NCBI GenBank assembly: GCA_938038445.1
Contig: CALHRZ010000007.1
Location: 62,001-126,000, forward strand
Reading direction: 5' to 3'
Length of the DNA stretch: 64,000 nucleotides
From: an uncultured bacterium
GTDB lineage: Bacteria > Verrucomicrobiota > Kiritimatiellia > CAIKKV01
Shown here: positions 38,891 through 50,173 of the stretch, in pieces
Numbering within the stretch: position 1 is the first letter of the stretch
How the letters are laid out: each line of letters starts with the position of its first letter
The notes under the pieces: generated by a model
What the model saw: only the letters and a program-made list of their open reading frames with translations
Told to the model about the DNA's origin: nothing
The model's database searches: none
Translations under genes and position numbers: made by a program

Positions 38891-39964
38891 TTAGATCAGG
38901 AGATGTTCGAGCTCGGGAAAGAGAGAACGCTGAAAGTTGCGATGGACATCGCGTCCGTGAAAGTGCCGATCCATGAAATCAAGGAGGGTCTCATAGTCTT
39001 CAGGCCGGTGGGCATGCCCTCCTTCGCGCACACTCCAGCCGATCCGATCGGGGCACCCCAGAAGTTGATAGACACGCCGTGCTTCCAGGCAGGCGGCGTA
39101 AGAGCCCGGCGGATTGGCCCCCACGTCTTCATAAGCTTCCGTGACGAGCAGAAAACGCGGGGCGGTCATGGCATGAAGATAATGTTGATCGTAGGGAAGA
39201 GCCGCATCACGGTCCCGAAACTCTTGGATGGGCTTGCCGAACCAGAAGATAGTACGGTATTGGAAGAACGAACCGATGCATTCGCTGCCTTTGTTTTTCA
39301 GGCGGTGAAGACCCGAACCGCCGATTCCGGAACAGTTGGGGTTGGTCATGGCGATAGCGGGGTAGGTGGCGCCTGCCAGAAGGGCGGTTTTACCGCCGCG
39401 GGAATGGCCTGTAATGGCAATCGCATCGGGACGGACTTCCGCCATGAGACGTAAGGCGTCCACGGCTCGGTGAAACATCCACGCCCAAGCGGCCAGAACG
39501 CCGAACGAAGCGGAAGGAAGGAGACGGTAAAGGCCGGTCTCCCGATAATGATCCGGATTGTCGGCGGCCGCTTCGGTTCGATCAAACGAGGCCGCGATAT
39601 TTCCACGAGCCAAGATCTCGCGAATAACCGTCGATTCGTTAAACGTGCGCCAGCAACCGTCCCCGTCCAGCAGAACGGGAAAAGGTCCTTCACCCGGCGG
39701 AATCCAAAGGGAAAGCGTGAAATGAAATTCAGACCCTGTGGAAAAGCAGACTCGTATTTCGAAAACCCGATAGGTGACATCCGGAAGATGGCGAACCTGG
39801 CTTTGCGCGCGGCGAATGATGGTTGTCTGGACGTTCGACGGCGGCAAACCCCCATATTCGTGAGGGAGAATCTGCGCTTCCAACTCCGCCCGTCTTGCCG
39901 CCCAGGTGTCGGCTGTGACGGGGCGTCCATCAAGGAATTGGAGAAGGTCCGGTTTGATGTTCAT
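38891..39964 (-). CDS. CE15-like alpha/beta hydrolase (glucuronoyl esterase-like)
   Basis: A 357-residue alpha/beta hydrolase. The nucleophile elbow GHSRGGKTALLAGA has the Arg and Lys that mark carbohydrate esterase family 15, which cleaves esters between lignin alcohols and glucuronic acid on xylan. NPNCSGIGGSG follows in the expected place, and the candidate catalytic His is in EGGHAHRPED. No signal peptide is visible, so it would act in the cytoplasm on imported oligosaccharides, or a start further upstream has been lost. It is divergent from the sialidase-like gene across 215 bp. Confidence 0.7.
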   Translation of the reverse strand: MNIKPDLLQFLDGRPVTADTWAARRAELEAQILPHEYGGLPPSNVQTTIIRRAQSQVRHLPDVTYRVFEIRVCFSTGSEFHFTLSLWIPPGEGPFPVLLDGDGCWRTFNESTVIREILARGNIAASFDRTEAAADNPDHYRETGLYRLLPSASFGVLAAWAWMFHRAVDALRLMAEVRPDAIAITGHSRGGKTALLAGATYPAIAMTNPNCSGIGGSGLHRLKNKGSECIGSFFQYRTIFWFGKPIQEFRDRDAALPYDQHYLHAMTAPRFLLVTEAYEDVGANPPGSYAACLEARRVYQLLGCPDRIGWSVREGGHAHRPEDYETLLDFMDRHFHGRDVHRNFQRSLFPELEHLLI

Positions 39965-40179
39965 CGCATGTCTCTGCCGAATATTCCTACTGAGAATACA
40001 GGATCAGGAAAGCCAAAGGAAGGGAAAAATCCTCCGTGGGGACACGGGGCGCAACCGGGAATCGTCTTTGGATGGGACGCGAGGCATTGTGGATGTGTTT
40101 CGGTTGAGCTTGAAAGTCTTTTCTTCCGCGCGTACAAATTCGACTGGTATCCGTGCGTCACGATTGATGGGATTCTGAG

Positions 40180-42045
40180 ATGAAATCGGTCAACGATCCG
40201 CGCGCTCTTTCGCAAGGCCATGTTATTCCAACCCCGGAAGGGTATTGCGATCAGCCTTATATTGTTCGAACCGCGGACGACGCCTGGCTCTGTTGCCTCA
40301 CCACGGCTCCCGGCCAGGAAGGCGCGTTGGGCCAGCGAGTGTTGACCTTTCGGAGCGCCGACCAGGGGGGGACGTGGTCAGCTCCCGTTGCCGTAGAACC
40401 GGAAGACAGGCGTGAAAATTCCTATGCCGTGATGTTCCGGGTTCCCTTGCGACCGGAAGGCAACCGGCCGGCCGGCCGCATTTATATCTTTTACAATCAC
40501 AACACCGAGAACAGGCGGGAAGTTCTGAGCCACGATGGGAAAACTCGTTTCCACCGGGTGGATTCCCTCGGGTCTTATGTGTTCAAGTTCAGCGATGACC
40601 ACGGGCGGAGCTGGTCGGCCGAGCGGTTTCCCATTCCCGTCCGTCTCTTCGAATGCGACCGCCGCAACATTTACGGCGGTGCGGTCCGCTTTTTCTGGAA
40701 TGTGGGGCGTCCTTTTCAACGGGACGATCGGGTCTATGTTCCGCTGACGAAAGTTGGGCAAATGGGGCGCGGATTCTTCCAACAGTCGGAAGGCGTGCTG
40801 TTGGCCAGCGACAATCTGCTGTTCGAATGCGACCCTCGCGCGATTCGGTGGATTACCCTGCCCGACGGGGAGGTAGGTCTCCGAACCCCGGAGGGTGGCG
40901 GGCCGATTGCCGAAGAACACAGTTACTGTGTGTTGAGCGACGGTTCCCTTTACGGCGTCTATCGGAGTGTGGACGGCTACCCTGTCGAAAGCTACAGCCG
41001 GGATGGGGGCCATACGTGGAGACCGCCCCGCTACAAATGTTATGCAGAGGGAGGTCGGATGAAGAATCCCCGGGCCGCCAATTTTGTTTGGCGATGCGCG
41101 AACGGCCGTTATCTGTATTGGTTCCACAATCACGGGGGGAAAGTTCTGCGCGAAACCGTTGAGACGGTGCCGGGCGAGGCGTACAACAATCGAAATCCTG
41201 CGTGGCTGAGCGCGGGTCTGGAAATCGAGACAGGGAGTGGGCTTGAAATCGCATGGTCGGAACCGGAAATCGCTCTTTACGATGACGATCCGTTTGTTCG
41301 CATCAGTTATCCGGACCTGGTGGAAGAAGGGGGCCGCTATTTTCTTACGGAGACACAGAAGCATATCGCCCGGGTTCATGAGCTTCCCACTGCGATGCTC
41401 GAAGGGATGTGGGAGAGTCTGGCACTTCAATTAGGGAAGCGCGCGGGCACCGGGCTTCGGGCTGCTCCTGCCGAGCGCCTTCTCGCACTTCCCAAGGGGG
41501 GGAGTGCGATGCCTGAGCGGGTGAATATTCCGTCGCTTCCACTGTTCTGCGAGCGATCGGACAGGCCGGACGGAAGCGGCGTTTCCACTCGGGAGGGCAT
41601 CACGTTTGAATTCGCGGTGCGGCTTCCGGATGGGGAGGCCGGACGATGGCTTCTGGACAATCGGGATGAAACGGGGCGCGGTTTTTGTGTTCGAACATTG
41701 GAAAGGGGGGCGTTGGAGATTGTGCTTTGCGATGGACAGACGGAAAACGGCTGGTCTTCCGATCCGGTTCTTTCGACGACGCGTTCTCATCATGTGGTCA
41801 TCACGGTGGACGGGGGACCGCGGCTCATCCTTTTCATCGTGGACGGTCGGGTCTGCGATGGGGGCGAGGAACGTCAATTCGGATGGGGGCGTTTCAGCCC
41901 GCATCTCCAACACATTCATGGAGCGCCGTTCTTGCGTCTTTCCCCTTGTCTTATCTTTTTGAATGTCTATAGTCGTTGTCTGAAGACCTATGAAGCGGTT
42001 CAGCGAGCAATCGGCTTCAAGGCTCACCCCGGCTTGTTCGCTTGA
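40180..42045 (+). CDS. Sialidase-like (BNR-repeat) protein with C-terminal LamG-like domain
   Basis: A 621-residue protein. Residues ~15-430 form a six-bladed-propeller-like region with Asp-box motifs (SADQGGTWS, SDDHGRSWS, SRDGGHTWRPP). Residues ~440-610 resemble a LamG/concanavalin-type lectin domain (TFEFAVRLPDGEAGRWLLDN, VYSRCLKTYEAV). The family includes exo-sialidases and other glycan-binding or glycan-cleaving proteins. The catalytic arginine triad cannot be confirmed by eye. There is no signal peptide. The ribosome binding site is weak. Confidence 0.75.
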   Translation: MKSVNDPRALSQGHVIPTPEGYCDQPYIVRTADDAWLCCLTTAPGQEGALGQRVLTFRSADQGGTWSAPVAVEPEDRRENSYAVMFRVPLRPEGNRPAGRIYIFYNHNTENRREVLSHDGKTRFHRVDSLGSYVFKFSDDHGRSWSAERFPIPVRLFECDRRNIYGGAVRFFWNVGRPFQRDDRVYVPLTKVGQMGRGFFQQSEGVLLASDNLLFECDPRAIRWITLPDGEVGLRTPEGGGPIAEEHSYCVLSDGSLYGVYRSVDGYPVESYSRDGGHTWRPPRYKCYAEGGRMKNPRAANFVWRCANGRYLYWFHNHGGKVLRETVETVPGEAYNNRNPAWLSAGLEIETGSGLEIAWSEPEIALYDDDPFVRISYPDLVEEGGRYFLTETQKHIARVHELPTAMLEGMWESLALQLGKRAGTGLRAAPAERLLALPKGGSAMPERVNIPSLPLFCERSDRPDGSGVSTREGITFEFAVRLPDGEAGRWLLDNRDETGRGFCVRTLERGALEIVLCDGQTENGWSSDPVLSTTRSHHVVITVDGGPRLILFIVDGRVCDGGEERQFGWGRFSPHLQHIHGAPFLRLSPCLIFLNVYSRCLKTYEAVQRAIGFKAHPGLFA

Positions 42046-42114
42046 GGTCTTCTGTCAGAACGAACAGGAGGACAGCATCGGCGATGGTTTTGCTTCCACG
42101 TTATTTCGAAAGAA

Positions 42115-42130
42115 AGTGTGCATACACACT
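42115..42130. promoter_or_regulatory. Candidate operator upstream of the GH51 fragment
   Basis: AGTGTG and CACACT (42115-42120 and 42125-42130) are inverted around CATA, 64 bp upstream of the ATG at 42194. It differs from the LacI-linked sites near 48.9 and 55.2 kb. Confidence 0.3.
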
Positions 42131-42178
42131 CGTGGATACATTTTGGGGCTTTTGCCCTCCGGATCCCTGAACCCCTAA

Positions 42179-44963
<2,785 letters not shown>

Positions 44964-44967
<4 letters not shown>

Positions 44968-45603
44968 GAGAAAATCTCCAGAGCGGGGGCATCGGCATAG
45001 CATTGGCGACAGGAATCACCCCACCCATTGCGGAAGAAGTTTTGTTCGAGAGGTCCATGGGCAAGAACGTTCCAGACGTGCCCCTGGAAAAAATCGAGGG
45101 ATGAACTCTCGCTGGCCACGCCTGTTTCGTATCCGATGATCACAGCCTGGGAGACGAAACTGTCGGTGTTTTGCTCATCGTGAAGGCCGACACTGCCTGC
45201 GGCATGCGCCGTCTGGAGGTCAATCGAACAGCGGACGTTGTGGACGTTGATCTCGTATCCCCATGTGTTCTGGGAGATCGGCATTCCGATATAAATGCCC
45301 GTATTAGAGCAATCCATGATCTTGAGATCGGCAATTTCCATGCGACATCCCCCGTGCACCTGGATGCCCATCACCGGTTGCCGCCCCCATCCAAACAGGC
45401 GCCGGAATCGAGATGCAAATCGATGTTCTTTAGCAGTTCCAAAGTCCGGCCAATCCCGTACACGCCGGAAGGCAACACGAGACCGGCCGGCGTAACGCCG
45501 GCCCCCTGGCGCAGAACCGCCTGAACGCTTCCGTGTTGTCGGTCCACCCGTCCCCTGCGAGACCAGCTGGTTTGATCTGCGAATGTGGCAGGGAGGTTCC
45601 CAT
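44964..45603 (-). pseudogene. Pectate-lyase-like (right-handed beta-helix) pseudogene with two frameshifts
   Basis: Starting at ATG 45603 (GGAG six bases upstream), the frame reads GLAGDGWTDNTEAF. After a single-base loss near 45525 it continues in another frame as QAVLRQGAGVTPAGLVLPSG and LELLKNIDLHLDSGACLDGG. After a second shift in a G-run near 45380 it continues as VMGIQVHGGCRMEIADLKIM to the stop at 44964. Together these give a typical Pectate_lyase_3/tailspike-like beta-helix of about 210 residues. The final GTGA overlaps the GH66-like start, so the genes were once coupled. Confidence 0.75.
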
Positions 45604-45694
45604 GGGGTTCTCCGCTTATCCGGGATCCCGACAGACGGAAGGCGGCGGAAACACGGCGGGCGTGAGACGGCATGCAAAGGAAGGCTCAGAGGCT

Positions 45695-46390
45695 TCACAG
45701 GCAGCTCTTCTCCAACCGGAGCATGTTCCACGAAGCAGGGGGGAGCGAGGCTTCCAGGCGGTTTCCATCAATCCGCGCGGCGGTCATCAGACGTGGGCGA
45801 ACACGATTTGGATTTTCCTTCGTGTTGACGGCCGTGAGGTCATCGTCGAAGAGAGACTGCCATTCCTTCACCCTCAACGGTTCGAAACTGCGCAAATCCA
45901 CGGTCAACGCCAACGGCATAGACAGCGAGCGATTCAACGCGAAAAGGGTCACCCCATTCCCAGCAGTCGTACGAACCACTGCTGTCTTCAGATGGGGAAA
46001 ACCGTTTCCGTTGGCGGCATCGTAAGCGGTACTGGTGACGAGAGGATGCAGAACAACCTCCCGTCCATGGTGAGACGTCAGCGCAAAAGGATGGAAAATC
46101 GTCTGGCGCCATGCCGGCCCGCCCGGTTCTGTCAGGATCGGCGCAATGACATTCACCACCTGGGCCAGGCAACCAATCCGAACCCGATCGGCATGGTTGA
46201 GCAGCGCGATCAGCATCCCTCCCGCGACCAGCGCATCTTCTACGGTATACACGGACTCATGACTCCGAGGCGCGACGGCCCATCGTTCAACGCCCCGATG
46301 TCCGCCTCCATTACCCCACACATTCCATTCGTCGAATGAAAGATGAATCCGTTTTAAGCTTCGCCGTTTCGCCGCAACGGCAATGGATCT
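45695..46390 (-). pseudogene. GH51 alpha-L-arabinofuranosidase, C-terminal fragment
   Basis: From about 46390 the minus strand reads IAVAAKRRSLKRIHL and SFDEWNVWGNGGG, the catalytic-nucleophile region of GH51. It then reads YTVEDALVAGGMLIALLNHA, CLAQVVNVIAPILTEPGG and LPPASWNMLRLE to the stop at 45695, the complete C-terminal half of the family. Upstream of ~46390 the frame hits a stop and homology ends. With the N-terminal piece at 42194-42595, about 130 residues including the acid/base motif are missing. No start codon in a suitable place remains. Confidence 0.85.
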
Positions 46391-48107
46391 CTTTTATGGG
46401 CGTGGTGCCATGGACCATCGGTTGCGGGTTTCGGAAGCCATCGCGCGGCTCGAACGCTTTCGGGTCCACGATGCACCGTTCTGGGGCGCATTCCGCGGTG
46501 CGGGGTTGGGCCACATGGGGCTGATGAACAACATTTCCTGGCGGCGATTTCCCGAATTTGATCTGCTCCTTTTCACTGGAATTCCCTATGCAGCGATCGG
46601 GATCGAAAACTGCTACGCGCTTTCTGGATATGTGAAAGCCGGAGGCGCCGTCCTGTTCACGGGCGGCGAATGGGCATTCGGCAAAGGGGGGTATTTGATG
46701 ACGGTATTGGAGCGTGAACTGCTGCCGATTCTTTGTGTGGAAATGGACGATTGTCGCACCAGCGAACGCCCGATCGCCCTTCTTCCAGGTCCGGACTTTG
46801 GAGCGTTGCAATTCCCGGCCGACTTTTCGGCATCGCCTTCCTTCTGGGTTTACAACCGCGTTCTCCTCAAAGAGGATCCCGCCGTCAAGGTGTTTCTCAC
46901 GTCGGAGGCCGGTCCTATTCTTGTCGGGTGGACACTTGGAAAGGGGCGCGTGGCTTGTTTGCTGGCGGATTATCGGGGGAAATCGGAAAAGGGGGTTACC
47001 GCCTTTTTCGATTGGGCCGACTGGCCTCGCCTTTTGGCGGCCGTGTTCCGTTGGTTGACGCCGGAGGCCGGACAAATCGCGCTGAGACTCGCCGCATTGA
47101 GTCCGGCGGAAACCCGCGTGTTGACTTCCCAGCTTACGATGGACACTCTGGCCAGTGTTCTGGAAGAACAGAAGCGGCCGGGAAGCGAACGTTCCACGGG
47201 AACGGGGGAACGGGTTCGTCTTCTCCGGAGGCTTTTGGAAGCGCCGGCGGATGCGGTGGATCCCACGATTTTTCTCGACCATCTGTTGACGCCCGGTGAA
47301 CTTCCGGCCGATCTTCGCTGGCGAATCGTGGATGCGGTTCTTCGAAATCCTCCTACGCAGTTGGCGGACCGTGTTCGTACGGGTCGGATGCACGAGGACC
47401 CGGAGGTTCGCCAGAACGCCATTCAATTGTTGGGTCTGGTGGATGGAAATCTGCTGTTGGAGGAGATTCAGCGGCCGCCGGCCAGGCTGGAAGCCGATCC
47501 TCGCGGGCAGTTTTATGCTCTTGTGCTTTCGCTTCCCCTCGTCCGGACGGCCGAGCTTGTGGGCGAAGGGCGCAAACGGGTAGCGGAATGGAATGCGGCG
47601 GAACAGACCCTGTTTGAACAGTGGACGGGGGGAAAAGGATTTTCGACCGCGGCGCCGGAAACTCCTCTGCTCGATGCGGATACCCTGCTGGAGCGGCTTG
47701 GTTGGCTGGCCTATCTCAGCCGACATTTTCCGCGGGAATACGGCGCGCAATTCACGCGCGAATGGCTCAAGGTCGGGGTATATCAGGAATGTGGGAAGCG
47801 GACGATTGTCAACAATCGTGAGGCGGGGCGTGGAGAAGGGGACTGGGACCGACTGATCGCCTGTTTCGGGCGCTTGGGTGATCTGACGCGATCGCACGTG
47901 GAGGGGCTGTTCGAAACGGCGCCGGAAGCGCTAGCGGACGGTCTTTGCCGGGCACGGTTCACCCGCGAAATGCTGGCGGCTCGCAATCTGCTGGGGGACC
48001 GACCGCCTGCGACGAGTGTTGCGGTCTTGAAACGGGTGGCATCGAATTCCCTCAACCGCGATCTGGCATCCTTTGCGGCGGCACGGGCCGCCCACGTCGA
48101 ACCATGA
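46383..48107 (+). CDS. GATase1-like protein with HEAT-like C-terminal half, probably N-truncated
   Basis: A 574-residue frame. The first ~220 residues resemble the class I glutamine-amidotransferase-like domain of large secreted PVC proteins (VSEAIARLERF, FPEFDLLLFTGIPYAAIG, AGGAVLFTGGEWAFGKGGY). The rest is helical with HEAT-like repeats (DPEVRQNAIQLLGLVDGNLL). Homologues I recall begin with a signal peptide and further residues. Here the ATG lies exactly where the inverted segment ends (about 46390), and no ribosome binding site is visible, so the 5' end has probably been lost. Function is unknown. Confidence 0.55.
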   Translation: MDLFYGRGAMDHRLRVSEAIARLERFRVHDAPFWGAFRGAGLGHMGLMNNISWRRFPEFDLLLFTGIPYAAIGIENCYALSGYVKAGGAVLFTGGEWAFGKGGYLMTVLERELLPILCVEMDDCRTSERPIALLPGPDFGALQFPADFSASPSFWVYNRVLLKEDPAVKVFLTSEAGPILVGWTLGKGRVACLLADYRGKSEKGVTAFFDWADWPRLLAAVFRWLTPEAGQIALRLAALSPAETRVLTSQLTMDTLASVLEEQKRPGSERSTGTGERVRLLRRLLEAPADAVDPTIFLDHLLTPGELPADLRWRIVDAVLRNPPTQLADRVRTGRMHEDPEVRQNAIQLLGLVDGNLLLEEIQRPPARLEADPRGQFYALVLSLPLVRTAELVGEGRKRVAEWNAAEQTLFEQWTGGKGFSTAAPETPLLDADTLLERLGWLAYLSRHFPREYGAQFTREWLKVGVYQECGKRTIVNNREAGRGEGDWDRLIACFGRLGDLTRSHVEGLFETAPEALADGLCRARFTREMLAARNLLGDRPPATSVAVLKRVASNSLNRDLASFAAARAAHVEP

Positions 48108-48876
48108 ACGGAAAACCGGGCATTGCCACGGGGAGTGAAGAAGTCGGCCAGTCGCCGGGCCCTTTCTCCCGTCCCGGGCCACGACCGAACGTTTTGACCG
48201 AGAGACCTGATCGCATGAGCCCTCGATGAAGCCAGGCTTCGCCGAGTCGTTTGTTGTCGAGCGGCCCAAGGACGGGTTGGCAAGTAAGCGGACCGCCGTA
48301 CCACGTGCCAGCCGGAAGGGACTGGGGAACACATGGCCTTGAATTCGGCCAGATTTCGCGCGGAAATATAGGGTCGTTGTCCGTCCGAAACGCCGAAATG
48401 TTCCTGATATTCCGTGCAGGACGCAAGAACAAGGGACAATCCATCATAGAAAAGGTTTATGGAGGAATGGAGGAGAGGATATGGTAGGTCAAGGGGGAGG
48501 AGGAAAAGCGCATTGCATTCGGGGGAACGAGAATGGAACAGTTCTACTGGAAATCTTTGGCCACATGGCATTTAAAGCGGCTTCCGGCAGAGGAGTGCCG
48601 GAACTACAGAATTCGTCTGTTAGGCTAGTCAGTCGCTGCGGTTGGCGGCTCACCTCGAAACCGCCCGGCCTTCATTTGCGACATGAGTTGGTTCGTGCCT
48701 CCGACAATCGTTGCTGGAATCGTTGCAATTATGAGGCAGGGATGGGGTCTGCGACATGACGGGATGGGAATGGTTTCCAACAGCAACGTGTCAAAAAATG
48801 TTCTGATTTCAGTGACGAAACAAGGCTTTGCAAGTTTTTGGGATCCGGTCGACTGAGCAAACGTGGCCTATCCGAT
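48108..48876. other. Gene-poor stretch between the GATase-like gene and lacI
   Basis: No intact gene is supported. Minus-strand frames around 48050-48450 (for example PAGTWYGGPLTCQPVLGPLD) look weakly protein-like but shift frame and match nothing I recognise. They could be a decayed gene from the rearranged locus. Confidence 0.4.
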
Positions 48877-48905
48877 TTGTCATTGAAAACGTTAAAAACT
48901 TTACA
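48877..48905 (+). promoter_or_regulatory. Candidate promoter of the lacI-type gene
   Basis: TTGTCA (48877-48882) and TTTACA (48900-48905) are separated by 17 nt, in an A+T-rich stretch about 55 bp before the ATG. The operator at 48923-48932 lies just downstream of the expected start point. Confidence 0.5.
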
Positions 48906-48922
48906 TCTGCCGACGGAAAGGT

Positions 48923-48932
48923 TACACGTATA
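48923..48932. promoter_or_regulatory. Candidate LacI-family operator (autoregulatory)
   Basis: TACACGTATA, inside TTACACGTATAA, lies 27 bp before the repressor ATG. It shares the core ACACGT with the two sites at 55.2 kb and has the central CG typical of this regulator family. Confidence 0.5.
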
Positions 48933-48959
48933 AGTAAGCGGGAATGGAGTGGAGTTCGA

Positions 48960-49952
48960 ATGGTTTCACGCGATGATGTAGCGAAGCGAGCGGGCGTCTC
49001 GGGCGCAACGGTGAGTTACGTATTGAATAAAACGCCGGGCGTTTCAATCAGCGAACGGACACGTCGAAACGTTCTGAAGGCGGTGACGGAACTGGGTTAT
49101 CGTCCGTCTTTGGCGGGGCGGGCCCTTCGGCTGGGTCGGCTTCATCAGATCGGCATGGTTGTTCCGAGCGGAGATATTTTGTTTGGTGCCTATCATGAGC
49201 GGCTGCTTCGGGCGGCTTGGCGGGTGGCTTCCGACCGAGGCTATCGGCTGGTGCTTGATGCCCTACGACCGGAGAAACCGATAACTTTTTTCAGCGATCG
49301 GGCTGTGGATGCGGTGATTACCCTGGCACTCCCCCCTTTTGCCTTTCCTCCCCGGGATCGCAATTTTGCCCGTTCTCAGGGAATCCCGGTCATCATGATC
49401 GGAAGCGGGAGTTGGGCCCAGGAGTTTCATACCCTGGATATTGACAACATTGAGTTGGGTCGAACTGCGGCCGATTACTTGGTGGCAAAGGGGCATCGCC
49501 GGTTTTTATTGTTTGGAGGGCGCTGGAAAGGGATTGCGGATTCGAAACGTCGGGAAGGTTTTCTAAAGCGGCTGACGGAATTAGGATATCCTGAACCTGT
49601 TATCGTGGATACGCCTACGGCTGAACCGGACTCCGGTTATGAGGTCGGGCATGCCCTGCTGAAGAAACGCCGCGAGTTTACTGCGGCTTTTTGCCATAAC
49701 GACAATACGGCGGTGGGCTTGATACGGGCTGCGGTGGAGCTGGGGGTACAGGTTCCGGAAGAGCTTTCAGTGGTTGGAGTGGATGCGGCCGCCATCGGTC
49801 AATTTGCTCTCTGCCGACTGACCAGTTTCCGCCAACCCTTGGATCGGATGGGGGAGGAAGCCGTTTGTTTGGCGATTGCCCCCCCCTCCGAACCGGTTCA
49901 TCGGTTTTATCCCTTCGAGCTTGTGGAAGGAAACAGCGTTCGGGAGGTTTGA
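48960..49952 (+). CDS. LacI-family transcriptional regulator
   Basis: A 330-residue repressor. The N-terminal helix-turn-helix (VSRDDVAKRAGVSGATVSYV) and hinge helix (PSLAGRALRLGR) are complete. The periplasmic-binding-protein-like sugar-sensing core follows (VVPSGDI, HTLDIDNIELGRTAADYLVA, FCHNDNTAVGLIRAA). I chose ATG 48960, which begins the HTH and has GGAG five bases upstream; the frame is open to 48828 but without homology. It probably senses an oligosaccharide and controls the glycan genes downstream. Shared palindromes suggest the targets are itself and the divergent pair at 55.2 kb. Confidence 0.92.
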   Translation: MVSRDDVAKRAGVSGATVSYVLNKTPGVSISERTRRNVLKAVTELGYRPSLAGRALRLGRLHQIGMVVPSGDILFGAYHERLLRAAWRVASDRGYRLVLDALRPEKPITFFSDRAVDAVITLALPPFAFPPRDRNFARSQGIPVIMIGSGSWAQEFHTLDIDNIELGRTAADYLVAKGHRRFLLFGGRWKGIADSKRREGFLKRLTELGYPEPVIVDTPTAEPDSGYEVGHALLKKRREFTAAFCHNDNTAVGLIRAAVELGVQVPEELSVVGVDAAAIGQFALCRLTSFRQPLDRMGEEAVCLAIAPPSEPVHRFYPFELVEGNSVREV

Positions 49953-50072
49953 AGGCCAGAGTGAAACCGAAAGGAGGGTCCTAGACAATCTGGAAACGTG
50001 TTGAACCAACGGCGATGGAAGGGGGCCAGGAGAAGGAAGAGAGCCGCAAAGCATTCGCAAATTGCCGGCGTT

Positions 50073-50095
50073 CCCCCTTCTAGAATTAGAGGGGG
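50073..50095. repeat. Hairpin in the gap between lacI and the glycine-rich gene
   Basis: CCCCC (50073-50077) and GGGGG (50091-50095) flank TCTA/TAGA with one bulge. No T-tract follows. It could be a weak terminator of lacI or a regulatory hairpin. Confidence 0.3.
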
Positions 50096-50173
50096 ATTGG
50101 AACATGGTACAGTTATCGGGGGTGCGGCTGCGTTGGCCGGGGGGTTTAATCGGAGGACGATAGGAGGAGCGTC

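Noticed and set aside
46311-47897. 528-codon open frame on the minus strand
   Set aside because: Antisense of the GATase/HEAT gene with low-complexity Arg/Pro composition; a shadow of codon bias on the plus strand.
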